Source: Cyclina sinensis
Lineage: Eukaryota; Mollusca; Bivalvia; Venerida; Veneridae
DNA: 64,000 nt
Direction of reading: 5' to 3'
Assembly: GCA_012932295.1 (NCBI GenBank)
Contig: JAAONU010000014.1
Span: 39,788,770-39,852,769, forward strand
Under the pieces are notes generated by a model that was not told the origin of the DNA, ran no database searches, and saw only the letters and a list, made by a program, of their open reading frames with translations. Both the position numbers and the translations under genes were made by a program. Below, in pieces: positions 52,713-62,048 of the stretch. Within the stretch, counting starts at the first letter, position 1, and each line of letters begins with the position of its first letter.

Positions 52713-54589
52713 GCTAGGGACGGGGGGACTTTACTAACAACAAATAAAAAACAAACAGTAGGTATAAATAGTTATGAATATATACAAAGTTTCTTTTTCT
52801 GTTCCTTTTGTTTTTATTGAAATTATTATGATTATTTGATTTATATGTGATTTGCCGACATTGATTACGTATTCAAGTTTAATATAGTGTGTTATAAACT
52901 GAATAACAAATGAAAATATTACCATTTCCAAAGAAACGATAATCCGTTTATACAATGTAATTTATTTTATTAATAAATATTTTCATTTTAGACAAGGATT
53001 AAAAAAAAAAATCTTTTAATAATTTAAATTTTTACGAGTAACTTTTTGTTCAGTTTTTAATTGGTAGATCGGCGAATTTTGTAGGACTGACTTTTTCACC
53101 ATTTTCTAAAATGATTGGTTAGGTAGCATTCTAAAAAAATTGAAAAAAAAGTCGCTTGTCATACAAATATGACAGATATATTCATTAGAACAACAATTCC
53201 TTTAAGCTGGTGCAAAATTTTCGCTAATGATTGGCGCTCTTTACAAAAGAAAAATGGAACCACCTTTCCATAGTAGTTAATAACAGAAATCTTAAAAATT
53301 GTCCTGTCGAAGTTAAATGACAAGATTGTACGTTTCACGAGCTGTTTTTGCACGGATATATATTTCACACGTAACTTGATAGGGGAGAACATTTTTAGCC
53401 AGTCGGAAGCCTTTTCATTAAATGTCTTAAATTTAATGCTTACGCATTAGTCGTAACGTAATTTTGGCCAGGTGTTAAAAAAAGCTTTGAAAGATGTGAG
53501 TCCGTTTGTCAATTAATTTTTGAGATACAGAGATGCCGTAAATACTTTATTACATGCACCATTGCTAGCATTTTTTTAAACATTTTGAAATAGGGGCCGA
53601 AATTGCCTCTGCCTTCTACTCTTACTGGTTTCAGTGAATGGGTCTGCCGTTTTCTTGAACTTTACATGTCCGCCCCCTTCTTGAACTTTACATCGGCCTG
53701 ACTTTCATGAATACTGGTCATAATCCTCAGCCTTTGTGTATTAATATTTACCTTTAAGACGTGGAATTATGGCCGATGTTGAAAAGAAAACAAGAAACGT
53801 TATCTTTGATACAAGAAAATTTAGAGATTTTTTATATATGGCTTTGTATACTTGTTTAGGTACATATGAAAACCTGGGGCTTCTGAAGAAATATATTAAC
53901 TCGCTGAATAATATATCGCTGATTTTTTCTGTCATTTCAAGGTGAGGCTGTCTTCAAACGCAGTAGATAACAAAAAATATCATGTTTTCGGTTCGTAAAT
54001 GTACAAAAGCTGCGCTGATCTAGTATCTGGGATAGAGTGTGATACACGCTTTCATTTAGGCATTTTCAACATTGAAAGGACTATTATAAAGACTAATTCT
54101 AAGCATGTGCCACCCTCCCCGGGACCAGGCATGAAAAAACTGTCTGAAAAGTAAATACGGTATCCTGTACCACTCTCTGCTGTGTTTTGAAGAATTATAA
54201 GATTTCAAGAAAAATGATACTTGAGCAGGAGATTCATTTGAGATGACGAAGACAGTCTGTGAGTTATAGTTTAGTGTATGTAACTTAAAGTTCATTGTAT
54301 GTAACTGTCACGAAACACTAATGGAGCCAGGTACGATAAATGGCAGTCTTTGGCAATTAATATACATTAATAATAGAAAGGAGTGAAGCAAAGCCAAAAG
54401 TTTTACATTTTACTGTCAGAATTTATTTTCCGTTGCATAAAAGCAAACACGTGATCAAAATGTCAGTGTATACAAGACAGAGTTATCGTTTCGTTGACCC
54501 GCCAGTGTTTTAAACTTGTTTATTCTACTAGTATATCAAATGGAAAACAAACTCTTGTTTATCATCGAGAATGGCTGTTTCATGGATTT

Positions 54590-54725
54590 ACCAAAGTACT
54601 CGCGCCGAATGTGAATAGTCACTATTTACCCTTGGCGGGATTCGAACAAACGATCATGGGATGGGGAGTCCGACGCTCTGTCTGGTCTGCAAAGCATGGT
54701 ACTGCGTGAACTGGCAGGGGTTGGT
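54590..54725 (-). mobile_element. tRNA-derived SINE head (minus strand)
   Basis: Read on the minus strand, an A-box-like CCAGACAGAGCGTCGGACTC (54685 downwards) is followed by CCATGATCG and a perfect B box GTTCGAATCCC (54647-54637), then CGCC. Spacing and order fit a tRNA-like RNA polymerase III promoter. It does not fold as a clean functional tRNA by eye, so a SINE is the better call. The 3' extent is unknown. Confidence 0.5.
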
Positions 54726-55059
54726 TAATAAAACATATCTGATCAGTGCAAAGTTTATTTTTTTCTAGAACTAATGCATGGCTTATTGACTACTAAAGTA
54801 ACCGTTGTCTGTTTTTTTTTCTTTCGAAAATATACAAAGCACATGAGAATGGTAAAGAAGATAGATATGCGATGATGTGTAATGCATATGTCAGACGCAA
54901 AGTTCAGAAAAAGCATTTTTTTCGGTAAAGAATTTCTTAGAGAACTTTCCCAAAAGGTTATTTTACATGTTTTCTCCGGAACTGAATTTGAATTATTGAT
55001 TCTTCTCCCCTCGTTCAGAGTAAAAAAAGGCATCTCGTATCCAAAATCTGTAGGCAGCA

Positions 55060-55345
55060 GAAAGCCTCGTCTCGTCTGCAGCGTTCCCGAAGGATGTTTG
55101 TTATACGAGGCTGTCGTCTGCAATTATTCCAAATACTCTTCAAACTGGCCAACAAAATACCAGGCCTGGCATGTAATTGAGTTAGATCTCCCAATAGTCT
55201 TGCCTGATGTAGTACTTCGCTAGAGATATTCCTCCGCCGTCACGCAAAACTCATGTATACCACGAAATAATTGTCATTTTCAATTCCCCGGAAATACTCC
55301 GTTGCCGTGGTAACTGAATATTCCTGTCCTGACTTGGAAATAATT
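55060..55345. promoter_or_regulatory. balanced-composition patch, possible non-coding element
   Basis: A GC-richer stretch about 2.6 kb upstream of the neurobeachin exon, with a TGTAATTGAGTTAG homeodomain-type core. Open frames cross it on both strands (113 aa plus, 122 and 124 aa minus) but none resembles a known protein. The overlap of open frames reflects composition rather than a gene. Confidence 0.2.
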
Positions 55346-57266
55346 GGCTGGTAGTGTTTGCAGCGGAAAATGATAGAGGAGTTCTGGAAGTTTGTTTTGG
55401 AACGGTTGACTCGATGCAAAAATGGAATAATTATACAAATAAAGTAGAACCTCAATCATTTTGATCGCAATAATTGCCACTTCACTGTCTAGTGTGAAAT
55501 ATTCCGGTTCAGTCGGGATCGCATTTTGATAGTTTGTTTTTTCTGGCGTGAAATGGAATTTGGCGAGCCATTGGTCTAGAAAATAAGACATTTGTTGCTG
55601 AAATTGAGCCATCAAATTCTTGAATGACTTTCTGTAAATGTATAACAGCGCCAAATAACACTGTCATACCATGTTTTAAAATGGTATGGAGAGGAGTACA
55701 AAGAAATATCATGTCGACAAAATGGCATCTCATTCATAGAAATATTTCTTCCATTGATTGTTTTACATATCTATAGTGTTTGTTCTCGTTCTTTTCCTTC
55801 TGTTTGCATAGTTGTTTATTGAAATTGACTGAGACTCAAAGGAAAGAAACGCGACCGTTTTAATTACTTATACATGTACTTCGATAAAACGGGTTTGTAT
55901 TGAAATAAATCAACCTGTTAATGTCGGTAATTCTGATGACGTCATCAAGGACACTGGTTTCTTCTGCCAGAGTAAAATATGGAAAATAACTGCATATCTT
56001 TTGAAGATCTTTTTGTATCCCATTTTCTTTTAAAATTTGAACACATATATACTTTTAATACTAGCGAATTGTTAACCATTTTATGATGCATACATGTACA
56101 CAAATGACTGTTTCAGAAGAACATGAAAGTATCGATTTCACTGTAACTTTAAGCACAATTTCCCTAATTTGCAAAAAAAAATCTACGGTGATATTTACTG
56201 CAACCAAATTAAAAACGTTTCCATGGAAATTATGGTCGCTCTGGGACTATTAGCTTCCATCAAAATAACAGCTTCCGACAATATATTTCAATCAAACTGT
56301 AACAAATGGGCAACTGTGCAGATTAAGCCTGGTGTATTGGGACATCCATTTATTAATATTTGATTAACAAAATAGCTCGAAGCTAATGTGTATTTCATCA
56401 TGTTTGCTTCTTTAAGTCAGCAGACGATAGGGACAGGGTTTCTGCACGCGCGTGCACGTAAATTTTGTACATGATGACCTAGTAAAATCTTAACGGTTGT
56501 TTTTTTTTCAAATAAAGAAGAAAATGGAGACTTATACGAGACCTCTGTGGTTGAGTTTAATTTCGGTCTGCTTGTAGCTAATGAAAATGACTATTTTTTG
56601 CCAATTCTTGCTAAAAGTCTTTGTACTTATGTGCTTTTTTTCGTCCTACGGACGCAGTTCGTATTTTCGGGAAAAAATGAAACGATATAAATCAACGAAT
56701 AATGCAGTAGACAACCTTCACGCATTAAATAGTCGCGCAGTTGAAAGTTGATTCCCTGGATAAGTTTCGTTCCTCATTGGCTTTTCTTAGCATTTAGTTT
56801 GTTTTTGTCGGTCAGTTTTTCGGTCCAGTCTCATGGACAGATTTGCGATATTCTGTTAAACTGACGAGCTAGTCTAATTAAAACAATTAGATTATGTGAT
56901 ATAATTGAATTATTACTGAGACTGTGTTACTGTTACATGTGGGTTATTCTAATCGATTCGTTTTCTAGAATCGGAATTCAGATGAAAAAAGTTAATTGGC
57001 CGTTGAAATTCAACACCGCTTTAAAAATCTCGAGAGAGTTAGTGATATTCGCTGTTAGTTCTTTTGTAATTAAATGAGCAAGTCTAAAAAGATTAACAAC
57101 GCGAGATTTAAGCGGGAAATCATGTTTTTTGCGTGGATTTGTGGAAAATTGCCCTTTAAACTGCCGCCACAAAAAATGACGAAATAAATAATAAATAAAT
57201 TTATTGATTGATGGATAGATACGAATACAAATGTATTCATTCATTCCTTCATTCGTTCGTTCGTCC
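55346..57266. other. intronic stretch without recognised genes
   Basis: Overlapping minus-strand open frames at 55240-55733 (71, 124 and 74 codons) share no recognisable domain and lie in different frames. No splice pattern ties them together. Nothing else recognised before the GTCG array. Confidence 0.5.
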
Positions 57267-57606
57267 TTTCAGACAGTGAGTCGTTCAGTCAGTCGGTCAG
57301 TCAATCGGTCGATCGGTCAGTCGGTCGTACGATCGGTCGGTCAGTCAGTCGGTCGTACGATCGGTCGGTCAGTCAGTCGGTCGGTTGTACGGTCGATCGG
57401 TCAGTCGGTCGGTCGTACGGTCGATCAGTCGGTCGATCGGTCAGTCAGTTGGTCGGTCGTACGGTCGGTCGATCAGTCAGTCAGTCGGTCGGTCGTACGG
57501 TCGATCGGTCAGTCAGTCGGTCGGTCGTACGATCGGTCGGTCAGTCAGTCAGTCGGTCGGTCGTACGGTCGATTGGTCGGTCGGTCGTACGGTCAGTCAG
57601 TCTATG
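57267..57606 (+). repeat. GTCG/GTCA tetranucleotide array
   Basis: About 340 bp of 4-bp units (GTCG, GTCA, GATC) broken by CGTACG at intervals of 24-44 bp, always multiples of four. It gives a long open frame of Ser-Arg-Ser-Val-type repeats in more than one frame, which is a by-product of the array. It ends about 330 bp before the neurobeachin exon. Confidence 0.9.
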
Positions 57607-57938
57607 CATTAGAATCTAAAAATGTTGCTGTTTTGGATTTTTACACAATTAGTTCTCTAAAGCAGGCGTTTCTTAGCTGTACTTTTGACCATTATACAAT
57701 TGTGTATTTACAAATAGATGCAATCAAAACTGTACTGTTATTTGATAAAACCACTGGCTTTTTCAAAAAATGATACCGGCATCACCAAGAATGGATGGTT
57801 GTACTGTCAATCGAAGTAACATGGACACTTTTAAGATATTGCATGTCATGGTTAATTGTCTGTAAATGTTTGGTATGTCCCTGTATATCTCTGTAAAATT
57901 TATATAGCACCCTAACAAATTTTTATATTTTATTCAAG

Positions 57939-58056
57939 GTGCTGGCATATATTGACTACTTGCATGGAAAATGGAACTTCAACGAGATTCGAGCCATCTT
58001 CTCTCGGAGATACCTTCTTCAGAGTGTCGCCATCGAAATATTTCTTGCCAACAGAA
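57939..58056 (+). CDS. nbea: neurobeachin-family exon, start of PH-BEACH region (partial gene)
   Basis: A 118-nt internal exon between a pyrimidine-rich TTCAAG acceptor and a strong GTAAGT donor. It begins in phase 0 with GTG (Val) and encodes 39 codons plus one base. The peptide starts [18 protein letters not shown] and includes [10 protein letters not shown] and FLANR. From family knowledge, vertebrate NBEA and LRBA have [19 protein letters not shown] and FMANR at this point, in the PH domain that packs against BEACH. Neurobeachins are very large scaffold proteins of vesicle traffic and synaptic receptor sorting. The lone final base joins the next exon (61805) to make a Thr codon, as the family expects. 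The upstream exon, which should end just before the LAY motif, was not found by eye in this window. NBEA versus LRBA cannot be separated; invertebrates usually have one such gene. Confidence 0.95.
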
Positions 58057-58311
58057 GTAAGTTTCCTAATTTAAGTATCATTTTGTATGAAGTATTGTCT
58101 CCTCTATTGTTAGGGTTTTCATTTTTAATTCTGAGAATATGGTCAGTAAATACAGAACCGTTTTGTTGTAGATTTATTCTTTTGGACTTTGGCACCATAT
58201 ATTTTTGTTTTGTTGCAATTTCATTCTGGCATTCCTTAAAGTGTTTTCATTTTGTTAGAATATTCGTGCACGATGCACTTAAAAAAGTTAAAGTGAAATT
58301 TGAGAGGATTT

Positions 58312-59184
58312 TTAGCTCACCTGAGCAAATGTTCAGGGTGAGCTATTGTGATCACCCAGTGTCCGGCGTCCGTCGTCAACATTTTACTTTAAATGAGATC
58401 TCCTCCTAAACCACAAGGCTATTTTTAACCAAACTTTACAGAAATGTTCCTAATATTGCCCTTTCCTAAAATTGCTCAAACCGTTCCGCTCCATTGCACA
58501 TAAGGGCTGCAAAAGCTAAAAATAGAAAAAAATTCAAACAACATCTCCTCCTAAACACTTGGGAGATTTTCCACCAAATTTCACAGAAATGTTTCCATAC
58601 ATAGCCCTCTGTTAAAATTGTTAAAACGGTTCCGCTCCATTGATCAAAATGGCTGCCAGAGCTAAAAATAGATTTTTGTCAATATTTTACTTCAAATGAC
58701 ATCTCCTTCTAAACCACTTGGCCATTTTAAACCAAACTTATCAGAAATGTTCCTTATAATGCCCTTTTCTAAAATTGCTCAAACCGTTCCACTCCATTGC
58801 ACATAAGGGATGCAAAAGCTAAAAGTAGAAAAGAAATAAAACAAAATCTACTCCTCAATGGCAAGGTAATTTTCCATCAAATTTCACGGAAATGTTCCTT
58901 ACATACCCCTGCGCTAAAATTGCTTAAAAGGTTCTGCTTCATTGAACAAAATGGCCACCGGATCTAAAAATAGGTTTTCTTCAATATATGGCTTCAAATG
59001 ACATCTCCTTATAAGCTGTTATCACGAAATTGCCTCTGCCCTTATGGATTTTTTTTGTATAAAATATGTGATCTTTGAATATCTTCAGTTAGAAAATGTA
59101 ATGTTGCATCTGATGTTTGCTTAATGGTAGATCCTCAGGCAAAGTACTCAGGTGAGCGATCCGGGGCCATCATGGCCCTCTTGT
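58312..59184 (+). mobile_element. interspersed repeat with GCTCACCTGAG ends, copy 2
   Basis: Starts TTTAGCTCACCTGAGCAAAT, pairing with GTTCAGGGTGAGCT to form a hairpin, and ends CTCAGGTGAGCGATCC followed by ATCATGGCCCTCTTGTT. The interior is a head-to-tail series marked by CAGAAATGTT(C/T)C near 58439, 58583, 58742 and 58887, that is 144-159 bp apart. It lies in the neurobeachin intron about 255 bp after the first exon. No coding capacity. Confidence 0.7.
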
Positions 59185-59931
59185 TAAAAGAAAAGTTAAA
59201 TGTTTACAACGTTCAACTATTGTCAAACAATTGTTTTTGGTCTGTCTGTCTGTTTGTTTGACACAAAATTTTAACATTTTTGAGGCCCCGCCAGGGTCAT
59301 GGTGTTCATTTGAATGTAGCATTTGCTCCATTTTGTATTGTGCTTAAAAGTAACATATGTAAATGATTCTGTACCAAATAAAAATTGAAACAAGATGTCT
59401 CAAAGTAGAAAGTTGAATAATTCTCTGGTAATGTCTTTTCAAAAAACTAAGATGATGTCACTTTTTCCAAGAACTTTTCTCTACAGAAAAATAAATGAAA
59501 TTAAAAAAAAAGCGAAGTTTTGAAATGATTTCTTAAGTTATGTTTATACTTTAATTAGTTCAGAACTGGATAAGATTAGTTTTAAGTAAATATTTTGTTA
59601 TTTGCATAGTCAGCTGTTTGACAGATCTTTATACAAGAAACAGTCCATACAAACATTGTGTATATGGTTTTTATTTTGAGTCTTTTAAAAAGTATAAAAT
59701 GTAATACTTTCTACTTGATTGAAGGCACAATGACTGTAAGAAGTAAGTAACAAAGCTACTTGTACCGAGCCAAATACCTTAAAAGGTTATCTGATTGCTT
59801 CAGGTGCAGCTCTTTGTTACAACTAAAGCTGAAAAAGTGACTCTGCTAAAATGATGTATATTATTTCATGCTCCTTTTAATATCTTGGTTTCTTCCTTAT
59901 ATGTTATATGATAACATGTGTTCTGTAGATA

Positions 59932-59943
59932 CCCCCCCCCCCC
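59932..59943 (+). repeat. C12 homopolymer
   Basis: Twelve C residues in the neurobeachin phase-1 intron. Confidence 0.9.
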
Positions 59944-60508
59944 TCTCAAAACAACCTCCGTTACAATTGACAAAGTTGGAATAAGATGGTATCTTTGACT
60001 GGCGGCATAGTTGTTGGCATAACTGATTCTTGATTTCATCTATATATTTGATGACAAACTTTTGAAAATTTGTAACAAACAACCAAAATAAAATATTTTA
60101 TTTCTACTCTTTTGAAACAGGCAGAGGTATATATTTTTTTCTACATGTAACACAATTCAGATCCCAGTGTTGTAAATACAAAAATGCACCATCAAAATAA
60201 CTAACAGTTTTGTTTTCTATGAATTTAGAATTCCAAGTCCATGCTAAAAAATGGTTTTGACCCTATGTGTCTATGTTGATAGATTAAAAATTTATTTTAT
60301 ATTATTTTCATCTTTACCTTTGCTCCTTATAACTTTTTAAATAATTAAAAAATAATTGAACTTGTATACTAACAAATTACATATAGAATATACTGGTTGT
60401 TTTATATAGAAAAATAACAATGGCCGATAGATTCGGACTTGGGTATTCAGACTCAAGTTAGATATGAATTGCTTGAATACTTGAAAGAAGTTTGTATCTA
60501 CACCAATG

Positions 60509-60865
60509 AATTCAGAGGCTACAATTTAGGACCTTATATGACAAGACACAGGAATTCAGAAGCTAGAATTAGGACTTAATATGGCAAAAAACAGAAATTC
60601 AAAAGCTAGAATTTAGGATCTTATATGACAAGACACAGGAATTCAGAAGCTAGAATTTAGGATCTTATATGACAAGACACAGGAATTCAGAAGCTAGAAT
60701 TAGGACTTAATATGGCAAAAAACAGAAATACAAAAGCTAGAATTTAGGATCTTATATGACAAGACACAGGAATTCAGAAGCTAGAATTTAGGACCTAATA
60801 CTTGTATAACATAGAAACTAATATGACATCTCTGAGAAATTCAGAAGCTAGAAAGTAGGACCTAA
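60509..60865 (+). repeat. 44-bp minisatellite
   Basis: About eight units of about 44 bp, each with AATTCAGAAGCTAGAATT and a GACCTTATATGACAAGACAC or GACTTAATATGGCAAAAAAC type half. The two unit types partly alternate, suggesting growth by an 88- or 132-bp higher-order unit. It lies in the neurobeachin phase-1 intron. Confidence 0.85.
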
Positions 60866-61804
60866 ATTCACATGGACATATTATTTAATATTTCTAACAT
60901 AAGTTTTGTTGAAAGAATAAACTTTGAAAATGAATCTGGTCACTGTTTTAAAACTCAGATACAGATCGAGGGTTTTCAGTACAGAGACCTTGAACAAGGG
61001 AAACAACTTCCAGTTAAGTCTAGTCATCGTTTGAGCTGTGGTTACCTCCTCTGAATGTTTGAAATCAAACATACTTGTACAACTACATGAAATGAACACA
61101 CATAAGTTAGAAACTGGACCATTTTTCACCTTAGGTGAAACTATTTATATTTAAAAGGCTAATTTTCTGAGACTTATATATGCTAACCTAAATTGTGAAT
61201 GGTGATTGCTCAGAACGTTCGTAGACTTTTACAGTCAAAACTGATTGTGACACAACAGTTGAATCATTTTAGAAGAAAAGACAATTTATTTAGTTAGAAT
61301 GACATAGTTAAAACCTTGCATCATTAGTTCTGCTTTTATTATTTTTTATTATTATCTTTTCCCCCCAAATTTTATTACTGGTACAAGAAATTTAGATTAT
61401 TGTTACACTTTTCCTCTCGATGTTCAGTGATGCTTTTTGAAACCAAACATTTAGGATTTTTTTTTTGTATGTGAACCAGAAATGTTATTGCAGAGAAATA
61501 TTTAAAACAGAAAAATATTTTTGTCTTCAGATAAAAGACTAGAGGCAGTAACTGTAATAATATAATAATATCAGGATAAAATGTATATTCAGTTTATCTT
61601 AGGGAAATACTATGCTAATGGTAGCAAATGCTTGAGAAGAAATGTTTTGGAAGGACCAATTTTGTTTATCTTGTTTTAAATGTACTTTGTGAATAATTTT
61701 TTTCTTTGATTTTACTATAATATACACAGGTAATGCTCAGTTTCACCAGAACACTGTTTGTATAGAATAGACCCAGAACACTCTATATACATGTGTATTT
61801 TCAG

Positions 61805-61907
61805 CGGCAATCATGTTTGCCTTCCCAGACCATGCCACAGTGAAGAAGGTGATAAGTGCATTGCCGAGGGTTGGTGTTGGTGTGAAATATGGACTGGCAC
61901 AATCAAG
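61805..61907 (+). CDS. nbea: neurobeachin-family exon, PH-BEACH region continued (partial gene)
   Basis: A 103-nt internal exon between a TTTTCAG acceptor and a GTAACA donor. Two leading bases (CG) complete the Thr codon begun by the A at 58056. It then encodes 33 codons, containing [13 protein letters not shown] and [15 protein letters not shown], and ends in phase 2 with AG, the start of an Arg codon. Human NBEA reads MFNFPDQATVKKVVYSLPRVGVG at this position, so the two exons join without a gap. The peptide is part of the PH domain before the BEACH domain; the BEACH and WD40 exons must lie beyond the window's end. The splice phases (0, then 1, then 2) give an uninterrupted frame with no stop, which argues for a functional gene rather than a pseudogene. 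Confidence 0.95.
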
Positions 61908-61964
61908 GTAACAGTAATGATTTTGGTCAGATAATTTTACTTGAATCAGACTGTCTCCATGGTT

Positions 61965-62040
61965 GAGTTGTAATGGTACCTTATCTCAGCCTTAATAATA
62001 TGGCAACAATTGAGCCATGGGTTCGAACCCTACCATGTCT
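61965..62040 (+). mobile_element. tRNA-like SINE head (plus strand)
   Basis: ATGGTTGAGTTGTAATGG resembles an A box and GGTTCGAACCC (62020-62030) is a perfect B box. The cloverleaf is degraded. It begins only about 60 bp after the second neurobeachin exon and runs into the GCTCACCTG-headed array. Confidence 0.4.
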
Positions 62041-62048
62041 GACTTTTG

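Larger units (their letters stand above)
1..57938 (+). other. large neurobeachin intron (5' limit outside or unseen), host of mab-21
   Basis: Everything upstream of the first recognised neurobeachin exon is non-coding in the host orientation. No family-like exon (for example one encoding the ITTTEIYFEVDEDD-type segment that normally precedes LAY) was seen, so most or all of it is probably one phase-0 intron of at least 57.9 kb. A small upstream exon could have been missed. It contains the antisense mab-21 gene and the repeats listed separately. Confidence 0.6.
58057..61804 (+). other. neurobeachin intron, phase 1, complete (3,748 bp)
   Basis: Bounded by GTAAGT and TTTTCAG and splitting a Thr codon after its first base. 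It contains a GCTCACCTGAG repeat element, a poly-C run (59932-59943) and a 44-bp minisatellite. No coding sequence was recognised in it. Confidence 0.9.

Noticed and set aside
54755..55223. Overlapping open frames on both strands (113 aa plus, 122 aa minus)
   Set aside because: Neither resembles a known protein; simultaneous openness on both strands is expected from composition. Kept only as a possible non-coding element.
55240..55733. Three overlapping minus-strand frames (71, 124, 74 aa)
   Set aside because: Different frames, no domain, no splice signals linking them.
57231..57773. 180-codon open frame rich in Ser-Arg-Val repeats
   Set aside because: It is the translation of a 4-bp repeat; a second frame of the array is also open with the same kind of peptide. 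No splice or start context supports a gene.
57939..58409. 156-codon frame that begins with the neurobeachin exon
   Set aside because: Only the first 39 codons are neurobeachin-like. Beyond the GTAAGT at 58057 it is intron and then a repeat element.
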